Origin: Nitrospira defluvii
GTDB taxonomy: Bacteria; Nitrospirota; Nitrospiria; Nitrospirales; Nitrospiraceae
DNA: 64,000 nt
Reading direction: 5' to 3'
Assembly (NCBI RefSeq): GCF_905220995.1
Contig: NZ_CAJNBJ010000018.1
Coordinates: 124,001 to 188,000, forward strand
Part shown: positions 1-7,578 of the stretch, in pieces
Numbering within the stretch: position 1 is the first letter of the stretch
How the letters are laid out: each line of letters starts with the position of its first letter
Notes under the pieces: model-generated
Database searches by the model: none
Told to the model about the DNA's origin: nothing
Seen by the model: the letters and a program-made list of their open reading frames with translations, nothing else
Program-made: the position numbers and the translations under genes

Positions 1-517
1 GACCGGTGACGGCATCCATCAACCGCTCCTCCACCACCACAACGGTGCCGACCGATTCGAACAACTGCTCGGCAGCCTGACGATCCGCCGCTGACAAGCC
101 CGCCGCCAGGCTCATCGCCGTCACGCCCACCCCGATGGCGGATGGCGTATTGGGCATGGTACGGACCAGTCTGGTGGTACCCACGAGCCTGTCCTGAATG
201 CGGGATAAGGGGTACCCGGCCGCGACCGAGATCACCAGCGGATGCGACTCGAGGGAGGGCCCGAGTTCCGCGAGCACGTCGTCAAGCACTTGCGGCTCGA
301 CACAGAGCACCACGATCTCCGCCCCCCGGACTGCCGCCTGATTGTCGTCCGTCACGGCCACGCCGAAGTTGCGGCCCAACAGTTCCCGTCTGGAAACCAG
401 CGGATCGCTGACAGTCAGACGCTCAGGCCCGGTCAGGCCTTTTCGCAACAGGCCCGCCAGCAAGGCCTCGGCCATGTTGCCGCCGCCGACAAATCCGATC
501 TGTCGTCCAGTCAACAT
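1..517 (-). CDS. proC: Pyrroline-5-carboxylate reductase, 3' end outside window
   Basis: Last step of proline synthesis: NAD(P)H-dependent reduction of pyrroline-5-carboxylate, in the cytosol. The minus-strand reading from ATG 517 opens with MLTGRQIGFVGGGNMAEALL, a Rossmann GxGxxA-type nucleotide-binding motif, and later has VRTMPNTPSAIGVGVTAM, the diagnostic ProC segment. About 172 codons are visible and the reading leaves the window at base 1, so the C-terminal dimerisation domain is missing here only because of the cut. No Shine-Dalgarno precedes the ATG, and a TATAAT box sits 6 nt upstream, which suggests a leaderless mRNA. Start choice is firm because the Rossmann motif begins six residues in. 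Confidence 0.93.
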   Translation of the reverse strand, partial: MLTGRQIGFVGGGNMAEALLAGLLRKGLTGPERLTVSDPLVSRRELLGRNFGVAVTDDNQAAVRGAEIVVLCVEPQVLDDVLAELGPSLESHPLVISVAAGYPLSRIQDRLVGTTRLVRTMPNTPSAIGVGVTAMSLAAGLSAADRQAAEQLFESVGTVVVVEERLMDAVTG

Positions 518-523
518 GGCGCG

Positions 524-553
524 ATTATACGGACGGCCCTCCAGCCGGCGCAA
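524..553 (-). promoter_or_regulatory. Predicted sigma70 promoter of proC
   Basis: On the minus strand TTGCGC (553-548) and a perfect TATAAT (529-524) are separated by 18 nt. The predicted start point is about 517, the A of the proC ATG, so the transcript would lack a leader. Read by eye. Confidence 0.5.
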
Positions 554-554
554 C

Positions 555-583
555 TTGCAACCGCCGAACGGGGTTGTTATAGA
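555..583 (+). promoter_or_regulatory. Predicted sigma70 promoter of the HEAT-repeat gene
   Basis: TTGCAA (555-560), 17 nt, TATAGA (578-583). It is back to back with the proC promoter and would give a leader of about 42 nt before ATG 632. Confidence 0.4.
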
Positions 584-631
584 GTGACCAATAGCGTTGC
601 GATCCTCGACCTCCAGCAGATCGGAGCCGAC

Positions 632-1708
632 ATGAGATGCATCCTCTCGCTTGTCATCCTCGGGGTACTGCTCCTGCCCAGCGAACCAAGCTGGGCTCGC
701 CGGGACGCCTTAACCGCCGAGCAGAAGAGTCAAATGGAACGGATCGATCGCGTGTTGATCACCGTGCTGGCCCTCTCGGATAAAGGCCCCATCGAGCCAG
801 GCCCGCTCGTCGACGTGGTCGCCGCGCGCATGAAAGAGTTCGACTACACGCCGGTGACGGATGCCGCTCAACCTTATGATGCCGAGCTCAAGATCAAGTG
901 CGAGCAGAAAAAGACGTGGGAGGGCAGCACGACCATGGGCAGTGATGCCGATCTCCCCGACTCGCCCTCGCGCATCTGGAAAGGACCGGCCTGCCAACTG
1001 GGCTATCTGCTCAACGGCAAGAAAATGGCCTGGCGGAAGGAAGTCCGAACGGACTTCGACGATGCCCAGGCAGCCGCGACGCTGGCCAAAGCCGTAGATC
1101 CAACCGCGTTCACCATGGCCAAGTTGCAGGCCCGCCTGGAAGACTACGATTTCCCCGCCCTCATCACCGCAGAGTGGGGGCAGGAGGCACGGCTGTTTCG
1201 ACTCTATGATGATCCCAAAACTCCCGTCGCGCGCAAGGTCAAGCTGGTGTCCCTGTTCGGCGAGCTCTTCTCCGTCAAAGCCATTCCGCGTCTCCTGGAC
1301 GGCTTGAACGGGACTGACCGCAGTATTGCAAAAGCCTCGGCCTTGGCACTGGGCAATATCGGGCAGAAAGAGACGATCCCGGTGCTGATCAAGACGATGA
1401 AGAACGGCGCGCCGGATTTACGGGCACCCGCGGCAAAGGCCTTGGGTATCGTCGGAGCGCTCCACGGTGATTTCACCATTGTGGATCCATTGCTCGAAAC
1501 CTTGAACACCGATGATATCGCGGTAAAGACTGAGGTGGCGTGGGCGCTGGGAAAGTTACCGGACATGAAGTCTTATGAGCCACTGTTCGCCCTTCAGAAG
1601 TCACTCTACAAGGTCCACGAAAACGACCCCGATCCGAACCTGGTGAAGTTAAAGGAAGCCGTCAATTGGAGCATCAAGCAAATCGACACGTGGGAACACG
1701 TACAGTAG
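632..1708 (+). CDS. Secreted HEAT-repeat protein
   Basis: A 358-residue protein of unknown specific role. The ATG at 632 is preceded by GGAG at 623-626 and begins a signal peptide (MRCILSLVILGVLLLP..., cleavage probably after SWA). The open frame extends far upstream but that part has no protein character. The middle (about residues 30-160) is an unassigned region; residues about 190-340 hold HEAT/PBS-lyase-like helical repeats, with recurring patterns such as ALALGNIGQKETIPVLIKTM and KALGIVGALHG. Such repeats usually mediate protein-protein contact. The last 43 nt overlap the next gene, suggesting cotranscription. Confidence 0.72.
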   Translation: MRCILSLVILGVLLLPSEPSWARRDALTAEQKSQMERIDRVLITVLALSDKGPIEPGPLVDVVAARMKEFDYTPVTDAAQPYDAELKIKCEQKKTWEGSTTMGSDADLPDSPSRIWKGPACQLGYLLNGKKMAWRKEVRTDFDDAQAAATLAKAVDPTAFTMAKLQARLEDYDFPALITAEWGQEARLFRLYDDPKTPVARKVKLVSLFGELFSVKAIPRLLDGLNGTDRSIAKASALALGNIGQKETIPVLIKTMKNGAPDLRAPAAKALGIVGALHGDFTIVDPLLETLNTDDIAVKTEVAWALGKLPDMKSYEPLFALQKSLYKVHENDPDPNLVKLKEAVNWSIKQIDTWEHVQ

Positions 1709-2247
1709 GCGCGACCACGACGACGGCTTGGGATCGGGGTCTCATCCCCGCTCGGGTCTTGGCGACGCTCCTCCTAGTCACTGTCGTGGGCACGGGGCAG
1801 GCGCAAGTCCTGGGGGAAGAGGCGGAACTCGACCGCTTACGAGCCAAAGCGGAAGAGGCGATGGGCAATGACGACGCAGAAGGTGCGGCGATGAGCATGG
1901 GCCGCGCGGCCTTGATGGCGGCCCAACTGGCCAAACGCCAAACCGAGGCCGGGCTGCAACACACCTTCAAGACTGCGGAACATTTGTACCGCTCGCAGGA
2001 ACATGGTTATCGCGCCATCGCCCTGTTCAGGCGGGCCGGCGGGGAACTCCCGGCCTCGGCAGGCGTCTGCGGGAGCCTTCAGCTTGCGCGGCTCGAACTA
2101 CAGCATGCGCAAGAGGGCCTCAGTCAGGCGATTCCAGCTCCTGCCGCGAAATCAGACGCGGCTCGTCTGGGGACTGTTCGTCAGACAACGGACGATTGGA
2201 CAACCCTGTTGGAATCGATGCAGTGGGACTTTCGCTGCCCAAGCTAG
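1666..2247 (+). CDS. Hypothetical secreted protein
   Basis: 193 residues, not assigned to a family. A hydrophobic stretch (ARVLATLLLVTVVGTGQAQ) ending in a signal-peptidase-like site lies about 30 residues in, so the true start may be a later codon than the ATG at 1666. The rest is alanine- and glutamate-rich helix with a TPR-like appearance (residues 50-130). It overlaps the HEAT-repeat gene by 43 nt. Its TAG stop (2245-2247) is the first triplet of a dispersed repeat element, so the present C-terminus may have been defined by that insertion. Confidence 0.55.
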   Translation: MEHQANRHVGTRTVGATTTTAWDRGLIPARVLATLLLVTVVGTGQAQVLGEEAELDRLRAKAEEAMGNDDAEGAAMSMGRAALMAAQLAKRQTEAGLQHTFKTAEHLYRSQEHGYRAIALFRRAGGELPASAGVCGSLQLARLELQHAQEGLSQAIPAPAAKSDAARLGTVRQTTDDWTTLLESMQWDFRCPS

Positions 2248-2305
2248 CAAGCCGTTGAAAAGCGCGGCCGGCTTCGTTCTCGCATCGCTCCGAGGCTCGA
2301 CCTCG
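2245..2305. repeat. Half copy of dispersed inverted-repeat element
   Basis: Starts TAGCAAGCCGTTGAAAAGCG and continues through a GGCTTCGTTCTCGCATCGCT core. It is the reverse complement of the right half of the elements at 2395-2562 and 54068-54190. The region 2248-2558 contains no credible gene: it holds this half element, about 90 nt of unassigned sequence and the next copy. Confidence 0.6.
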
Positions 2306-2394
2306 CGAACACCTGCAGATTTTATTTCTCCATCGGCTCGACACTTCACTCACAAGGTTTGCCAACAAACCGTCTGTCTGCAGGCTGTGCAAGC

Positions 2395-2562
2395 AGACCG
2401 TCCGGCAAGGCCGCGGCAATGCGAGGAGGCGAGGCCACATTGTTCTTACCCACCCACCCCGAGCTTGCCGCGACAAGCTCTTTTCCCGTGTGCGGTACGT
2501 TGAGCCTCGGAGCGATGCGAGATCGCCGCCGGTGGCCTGTTACTGCATTCCGCACCGGCTAG
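2395..2562. repeat. Dispersed inverted-repeat element, diverged copy
   Basis: The left part shares CCGTCCGGCAAGGCCGC and GAGGCGAGG with the element near 54090. The right part shares GTACGT.GAGCC, AGCGA..CGAGA and GCCGCCGG.GG, and both copies end in CTAG. The middle carries about 60 nt absent from the other copy. The terminal CTA (2559-2561) is the stop codon of the PIN gene on the minus strand. Confidence 0.6.
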
Positions 2563-3002
2563 TCGTCTTCGGGATTCACGATATGCAACCCAGCCGGGCG
2601 ACAGGCGGCCAGAAGCTGCTTATCCGCGCTGACGACCGTGAGGCGAAGCGGCTTCAACTCCAACGCGAGGGCCAGATGCAAGAGCTGCGGAGAACGCAGG
2701 GCCGGGTAGTCGAGAATCAGTTCCCTTGCCGCCAGATAGGTCTCCATCGTCGGGGAAATGAACTGAAAGAGTCCTTGCGCGGCTTCCATCTCGAACTTGT
2801 AGAGAACGGAATAACAATCATCCCGCGTGATTTCTCCCTGCTGCGCGCGAACGGACAACACCGAGTACAGCTCCGTCACACTCCACATGGGAAGAATCGC
2901 CACCTTCCCGCGCTTCACCATGAGCTTGTTGACGACCCGCGTGCCGCGCTCCATGCTGTAGCGTTTCACCAGCGCCGTCGAGTCGAAATAGTAATACGGC
3001 AT
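2559..3002 (-). CDS. PIN-domain protein (VapC-like toxin candidate)
   Basis: 147 residues, the usual size of a PIN-domain RNase. Visible motifs are MPYYYFDSTALVKRYS (first acidic residue D8), SVTELYS (Glu of the TEL motif) and VVSADKQLLAA (C-terminal Asp). The third acidic position, normally Asp in a DALHLA-type motif, reads QLLHLALAL here, so one metal ligand appears to be Gln. The gene lies one base after a small basic protein gene, the arrangement of a VapBC pair. It could be an active toxin, a weak one, or an RNA-binding relic. Its stop codon is formed by the end of a dispersed repeat. Confidence 0.75.
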   Translation of the reverse strand: MPYYYFDSTALVKRYSMERGTRVVNKLMVKRGKVAILPMWSVTELYSVLSVRAQQGEITRDDCYSVLYKFEMEAAQGLFQFISPTMETYLAARELILDYPALRSPQLLHLALALELKPLRLTVVSADKQLLAACRPAGLHIVNPEDD

Positions 3003-3003
3003 C

Positions 3004-3252
3004 CTAGACCCTCCCCTTCAAGAGACTCTCTGCCAGCGGCGACTGGAGCTTGGAAAGGCGATCCTGTAACTCATCCAGCGGCAGTTCCTCATAGTAGCCC
3101 TGTTTGCGGAAAATACTGACCAGGTCGCTCTTGAGCACCTGTTGCGTATCGGCGGCCAATCGCTCGCGCAGACGCTTCTTCATCGCCTGGCTCGACAACC
3201 GGCGTCCGCCGTTGGCTTGTTCCCCCGCCTTCCGGGTTCCTGTTTTACGCAT
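3004..3252 (-). CDS. Putative antitoxin partner of the PIN protein
   Basis: 82 residues, strongly basic N-terminus (MRKTGTRKAGEQANGG), then a helical region with conserved-looking KSDLVSIFRKQGYYEELPLD. I do not recognise a named antitoxin family; the call rests on size, charge and the one-base gap to the PIN gene. A purine-rich ribosome site (GGAGAGGGG) lies just before ATG 3252. The pair follows the lipoprotein operon at 36 nt, so it may be read from that operon as well as from its own promoter. Confidence 0.55.
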   Translation of the reverse strand: MRKTGTRKAGEQANGGRRLSSQAMKKRLRERLAADTQQVLKSDLVSIFRKQGYYEELPLDELQDRLSKLQSPLAESLLKGRV

Positions 3253-3287
3253 CCCCTCTCCTCTCTCCTGTGGTTAATGCACCGCCG

Positions 3288-4427
3288 TCATCGACCGAGG
3301 GGCGATGCCCCCGTCTCCTTCGGACAACCGGACGGCGCTGCGGCCGCAACCGGAAGATCCGTTTCTCCATAGACATGCGCAGCCACGGAGCGGGCCAGCT
3401 CCGCGGAAAACTCCTGCTGCATGACGCGCACGGCCTTCGCCGTAGCCTCGCGTTCCGTCACATGCCCTTCTTTGCCGCCTCTCGACACAGCCCCGATCAC
3501 ACGATGCGTCGCCGTTTCTTCGATCACGGCATCCGTGCACCAGCGAACATACCGGAAGTGGGGATCGTGGACTTCAATCGGCCACAGCCGCACGGTGCCC
3601 TTGATCAACAACTCCACCGGCGTGGTACCGGAGGCGGCGCCATGTCCAGCAACGGAAAATCCCTCCTGCGCGAGGCCCTCGATGAGTGCGCGTTCGAGCG
3701 GTTCCGCCTGTTCACCGGAAACCTCCACCGCCATCCCGTACTGGGTGGAGAGAAACTGCTCCAATTCAGCGGTCAGCTCGGCCACTCGATAGGCAGCTGG
3801 ACTCCCCTGCCCGGTCGATCGAATGGTGCGAAGATCGGTGTTGTAGGCTTCGCGCAGGACCAGATTCTTGGCGGCCCGTTTGAGATTACGCACTCGCGAG
3901 AGTTTATCCTGGGTGTGACTCGCTTCGGTGACCTGGGTTTGAATCGTGCGATCGAGCTCCGCGAGGCGTTCCACCATCGCCGATTCCGCCTGCGCCCGGT
4001 TCATGCCTGCCAGAGCATAGTACTGTCGCGCCTTTTGGTCAAACCAGGTATCGAGAATCTGGACATTCTCCAACACCTTATCCGTCGTCACCCTGGTCAC
4101 GTTATCCAACGTGAGGCGGCGCTCGGTGTTGGTCTGCCCGCGAGATTCCACGACCAGGTACGATTCCCAATCCTTGGCCTGGGCCGTAATCTCCGCTTTA
4201 AAAATCCGGGAGACCGCCGCATAGGCTTGTTCCGTGGCTTGCGGCCGGGAATCGGCCTGCCCGACACCGACCAGATACTGCGAGGCAGGATATTGTGCGC
4301 TGTTCCCATCGATCCAGGCGGGACGGGCCGGTCCACCCATCCACCCGCATCCGGCACAGAGAACGAGCACGATGGCCAGGCCGGCCCCGCTGCTCCGCTT
4401 CATGAGGAAAGTCAGCCACGACCTCAT
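3288..4427 (-). CDS. LPP20-type lipoprotein with long C-terminal region
   Basis: 379 residues. The N-terminus has a hydrophobic segment ending in a lipobox (IVLVLCAGC), predicting lipid anchoring to the cell envelope. Residues about 33-140 (PAWIDGN..YPASQYLVGVGQA and following) resemble the LPP20 domain found in envelope and flagellum-associated lipoproteins. The region 140-290 is mostly helical; residues about 215-340 look like a second alpha/beta domain. Its ATG overlaps the stop of the upstream COG3014 gene by 4 nt (ATGA), showing translational coupling. Exact function unknown. Confidence 0.72.
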   Translation of the reverse strand: MRSWLTFLMKRSSGAGLAIVLVLCAGCGWMGGPARPAWIDGNSAQYPASQYLVGVGQADSRPQATEQAYAAVSRIFKAEITAQAKDWESYLVVESRGQTNTERRLTLDNVTRVTTDKVLENVQILDTWFDQKARQYYALAGMNRAQAESAMVERLAELDRTIQTQVTEASHTQDKLSRVRNLKRAAKNLVLREAYNTDLRTIRSTGQGSPAAYRVAELTAELEQFLSTQYGMAVEVSGEQAEPLERALIEGLAQEGFSVAGHGAASGTTPVELLIKGTVRLWPIEVHDPHFRYVRWCTDAVIEETATHRVIGAVSRGGKEGHVTEREATAKAVRVMQQEFSAELARSVAAHVYGETDLPVAAAAPSGCPKETGASPLGR

Positions 4428-5920
4428 AACATCACCCGCTGGATCAGGAAGACTGTTTCTCCCGCTCGAAGCATCAAGGGACGGGAGGTGCCCGTCTGCG
4501 CGGCCCCGCCGCCTCGCATCACAGCCTGGATCCGGCTTTCATACTCGCCGGGCGGCGCCCACAGGCGGGAAATCTGAATCTCATCGGGCAACGTGCGCCA
4601 GCTCCTCGTATCCGCGGCCTCGGAAGCCACCGCCAGGCCATGCGCGAGGACTCCTACCAGCAACCCGACCCAGGGCGCGTCACCTTTGTTGACCGCATGT
4701 TGTGATCCACGCGTCGCGGCTTCGGCAGCGGCAAATTTCACCGCCGCCCGCGCGAGGGCCTTGGTCGTAATCCCAGGCATGCGGTCGGACAGGGCCCGCT
4801 CCGCCAACGCCGTGCCGTTGTAGACCAACTCGGATGTTGCGGAGATAGGCGCTCCTTCCTTGGGCGCCAGACTGACGGACTCCTGCATCACATGTGTCTT
4901 CTGAGGCACCAACCTGGGCAAGGCCACCCGCACGACACGACCGTTCAGGCCGTACAACACACTGTCCGCCGCTCGACGCTCCTGGCGATTCGACGCATGC
5001 ACGACCCCGCGGTTCAACAAGACCAACTGCAGCGCGCTCAGACTGATCGGGATATCAAGAAACGCTTCTTCTTTGCGCGGCGCGCGGCCATTATAGCTGA
5101 TCACCACCACCTGGGCGAGATTCGATTGGTCCCCTCGCGGCACCCAATGCGTCTCGGGAAATTGACGCCGGTACTCTTCAAATTCGGCTGTCATATGGAG
5201 CGCATCGGTCGTCCGTAGCAAGTCGGCGCGCAGCATCGGCGGCATCGGCGTGCGCGACCAGCCTTGGGTCGCCTCATAAATCTCGTAGGCCTTGCGATAG
5301 GCGATAAACGCATTGTTCAGATCGCCCGTCGACTCGTACAACACCCCGGTCAAATAGCGGGCAAAGGCGTCTTCGCGATAGCCGTCTTTTTCCTTTGCGC
5401 TGTCCGACAACACATTCAGTCGATGATCGATCTGCCGCGCTTCGACGACGGCCTCCGTCAGCTGCCCCATCGCCGCATAGTTCAGCGCCTTCACGACGTT
5501 GATCATCACATGTTCGTACGGGTCGCCTTCAAAGGGCAGCATGTTGTCGTTCGTCAGAAACGCGGCGGTCTCGGTCCGGATACTTCTCGTGTACAGCCGT
5601 TCGACCTCCACCGCCGCCTGTTCCAGCAGACTGTTGCTCTGTACGTAGTCGCCGGCGAGATGCAACGTCATGCCCCGGTCCATGCTGTAGAGCAGTCGAT
5701 TGCGCTGTCCATATTCAGACTCCGCCTGCGCCATGATGGCATCAGCCCGACGAGGATCGTGCGCCGCAAGACTTTGGTCGATGAGAAGGTAATGGTTTTC
5801 CGCGAGGCCGCAGCCGGATACCAGCCACAGCAGGGCCCAGCAGAGTACCGAAACGCAGGGGGATGAAATGAAACGGCCTCCCCGAAGGGAGGCCGTGCTC
5901 GATGGAGGATGAGGTCTCAA
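4424..5920 (-). CDS. COG3014-type TPR lipoprotein
   Basis: 498 residues from TTG 5920. A hydrophobic stretch ends in the lipobox LVSGC. Residues about 60-250 carry TPR-like helical pairs (LHLAGDYVQSNSLLEQAAVE, VKALNYAAMGQLTEAVVEAR, YLTGVLYESTGDLNNAFIAY) matching the COG3014 proteins that sit beside LpoB-like and LPP20 genes in other Gram-negatives. The C-terminal half is beta-rich with no assigned domain. The start is uncertain: no ATG precedes the lipobox, and the TTG lies upstream of a terminator-like hairpin (5873-5896) that would be within its first codons. Likely part of an envelope-associated lipoprotein complex. Confidence 0.75.
   Translation of the reverse strand: MRPHPPSSTASLRGGRFISSPCVSVLCWALLWLVSGCGLAENHYLLIDQSLAAHDPRRADAIMAQAESEYGQRNRLLYSMDRGMTLHLAGDYVQSNSLLEQAAVEVERLYTRSIRTETAAFLTNDNMLPFEGDPYEHVMINVVKALNYAAMGQLTEAVVEARQIDHRLNVLSDSAKEKDGYREDAFARYLTGVLYESTGDLNNAFIAYRKAYEIYEATQGWSRTPMPPMLRADLLRTTDALHMTAEFEEYRRQFPETHWVPRGDQSNLAQVVVISYNGRAPRKEEAFLDIPISLSALQLVLLNRGVVHASNRQERRAADSVLYGLNGRVVRVALPRLVPQKTHVMQESVSLAPKEGAPISATSELVYNGTALAERALSDRMPGITTKALARAAVKFAAAEAATRGSQHAVNKGDAPWVGLLVGVLAHGLAVASEAADTRSWRTLPDEIQISRLWAPPGEYESRIQAVMRGGGAAQTGTSRPLMLRAGETVFLIQRVML
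5873..5896 (-). terminator. UUCG-loop terminator after the LpoB-like gene
   Basis: Perfect 10-bp stem (5873-5882 with 5887-5896). On the minus strand the loop is TTCG closed by C-G, followed by TTTCATTTCATC. This is a typical intrinsic terminator for the upstream LpoB-like gene, yet it falls inside the only available 5' coding frame of the COG3014 gene. Confidence 0.7.
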
Positions 5921-5934
5921 CAGTCTACGTCAGG

Positions 5935-6564
5935 CTAGAAAATGGTGCGTTTCTTTTCAACCACTTTCTTGATTTTCTTCTGTCCGAACCAGGACTTGAC
6001 ATTGTTTTCCAGATCCACCATTTCCAGATCGACCTGGTAGAAGACCGCTTTGGCTCCGTCCTGTTCGTCGAGAATCGTCGCGATACTCCCCCGCATCATG
6101 TAGTCTGCGCCGATTTCCTTGCCGGGCGCCTTTTGCGTATCTTCACGGGCATGCACAGCCTGTTCGCGCCGTTCCTCGCGAACTTCCTCCCGTTCGCCTT
6201 TCCCGGCGACAAAGGTCACTTTCTGCGAGTTGGTCAGCTCACGCTCCAGATCATTCACAAAGGTCTGCACATTGATATGCTCATGGCTCTTATTCAGCAC
6301 CGTCCCCACGATGACGACCGGCTGCCGGTTCTTCCCCTTGGTGAAGTTCCCGAGCCAGGGATTCGCCAACGCTTCCTTGACCATGGCCTCGGCCACCATT
6401 TGGGAGTCCGTATCGTTCCAGCGCCCGCTGAGATCGGTCACCACGCCGGTATCGACGCGCGTCACTCTGGTTTCATGTCCGCAGCCACCGGCCGCCACGG
6501 CGACCCCGGCCAGCACCACGGCTGCGACTCTCCGTGCCACTCCCCTCCCACGCCTCTCGATCAT
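5935..6564 (-). CDS. LpoB-like outer-membrane lipoprotein (penicillin-binding protein activator family)
   Basis: 209 residues from ATG 6564, chosen because AGGAGGAGAG lies 4-10 nt upstream and a signal peptide with lipobox (VAVAAGGC) follows at once; the frame continues upstream without protein character. After the lipidated Cys the sequence has VDTGVVTDLSGRWNDTDSQM, NRQPVVIVGTVLNKSHEHIN and YMMRGSIATILDEQ, the pattern of PF13036 (LpoB), whose E. coli member activates PBP1b. A charged insertion at about residues 130-155 separates the last two segments. Neighbours are LPP20 and COG3014 lipoproteins, a recurrent gene association. Confidence 0.83.
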   Translation of the reverse strand: MIERRGRGVARRVAAVVLAGVAVAAGGCGHETRVTRVDTGVVTDLSGRWNDTDSQMVAEAMVKEALANPWLGNFTKGKNRQPVVIVGTVLNKSHEHINVQTFVNDLERELTNSQKVTFVAGKGEREEVREERREQAVHAREDTQKAPGKEIGADYMMRGSIATILDEQDGAKAVFYQVDLEMVDLENNVKSWFGQKKIKKVVEKKRTIF

Positions 6565-6607
6565 GCGCTCTCCTCCTGGACAACAGGCCTCGCCCCTGCG
6601 AAGACAG

Positions 6608-7174
6608 CTACTGGTTGGCGCGCTTGTCTTCTTCCTTTTCCAGACGGTCGAACAACCGGTCGGCATTCTTCCGCACAAAATCGCGGACCTGGCTGTTCAG
6701 CTCCTTCGCCTGCTCCAGATTGTTTTTCATGTCTTCGAGGCTGAGCTTGGTCAGCACGTAATAGGTACCGGACTTTTCATCCTTGTAGCGATCCATCGGC
6801 TTGACGCCGTTCAGCGTGACCGCTGAGAACGTTTTCACGGCCCGTTCGATATTCTGTTCTTCACTGTTGCGGGAAAAATCGCCGGCGGTCGTAGAAGCCG
6901 CATAGTCCCGCATGAGATAGGCGGTGTAGGTTTCGAAGGTCTTGGCGATTTCTGCGCGGCTGCGATTCTCGGCGGTGTCCCAGGCAAGCGGTTCATTCCG
7001 CACGCCGACGACCGAGCCGACGCCATAGAACGACTTGTCGCTTTTTTCGTTGAACGCGCCGGAGCCTTTCTTGACCCAGTTCGGAGGCCCACCGCAGGCC
7101 GTCAGCCCGATGAGGAGTACGAGCGCCAGCGCGCTCCCGGTGAACTTCGACAAAGCCCCCTCTGCTCTGCTCAT
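6608..7174 (-). CDS. LPP20 family lipoprotein
   Basis: 188 residues from ATG 7174, preceded by AAGGAGG. Signal peptide with lipobox (LLIGLTAC) followed by PPNWVKKGSGAF and FYGVGSVVGVRNEPLAWDTA, the N-terminal signature of LPP20 domains, then a helical C-terminus (residues 130-188). The frame runs about 77 codons upstream of this ATG but that part is not protein-like. First gene of the leftward lipoprotein operon; followed 43 nt later by the LpoB-like gene. Likely envelope-located; partner roles inferred only from the cluster. Confidence 0.8.
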   Translation of the reverse strand: MSRAEGALSKFTGSALALVLLIGLTACGGPPNWVKKGSGAFNEKSDKSFYGVGSVVGVRNEPLAWDTAENRSRAEIAKTFETYTAYLMRDYAASTTAGDFSRNSEEQNIERAVKTFSAVTLNGVKPMDRYKDEKSGTYYVLTKLSLEDMKNNLEQAKELNSQVRDFVRKNADRLFDRLEKEEDKRANQ

Positions 7175-7298
7175 ACGAATCCTCCTTGGTGTGACACCTG
7201 TAAGAGCTGATGGCTCGATGCTGCGCGGCAAGCTGGTGGAAGATCGACGTGTGTGCGTCACGAGATGACGAGAGACAATTGCGCGAAAAAACGAGGTT

Positions 7299-7327
7299 AG
7301 GCTAACATGCACCCCCAAGACTGTCAA
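7299..7327 (-). promoter_or_regulatory. Predicted promoter of the lipoprotein operon
   Basis: Minus strand: perfect TTGACA (7327-7322), 17 nt, TAGCCT (7304-7299), giving a leader of about 115 nt. The same TTGACA/TAGCYT pair occurs before glyQ and at 36675-36704. Confidence 0.5.
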
Positions 7328-7407
7328 CGCGGAAGCAGTCTTTCGGTTGACGGTATTGCCCGCAACACGATCACGACACCCCGCATGCCACAAAGGAGAT
7401 ACCACAG

Positions 7408-7578
7408 ATGGCTGACGTGCAGATTGAAGACGGTATTATTCGGGTCGTCCAACTTGATATTCAGGATCCCAAAGCCGCCGCCGTGCTCGCGGAATACCCG
7501 CAGGTCCGGTGGCCGGAAATTACACGACGCGCATTGAAGATCGGACTGGGCTACCTGAAAGGCGGAGGGAAGGACTAA
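7408..7578 (+). CDS. Small hypothetical protein (56 aa)
   Basis: A 56-codon frame with an excellent ribosome site (AAAGGAG at 7392-7398) 9 nt before the ATG. The product begins MADVQIEDGIIRVVQLDIQD and ends in a helix followed by a GGGKD tail. The segment VRWPEITRRALKIGLGYL resembles the helical part of ribbon-helix-helix regulators, but the protein is too short for certainty. It converges on the caspase-like gene and their ends overlap by 4 nt. Function unknown. Confidence 0.6.
   Translation: MADVQIEDGIIRVVQLDIQDPKAAAVLAEYPQVRWPEITRRALKIGLGYLKGGGKD

Noticed and set aside
2003-2503. 166-codon plus-strand frame
   Set aside because: Overlaps the end of the secreted-protein gene and then crosses repeat elements; no protein character.
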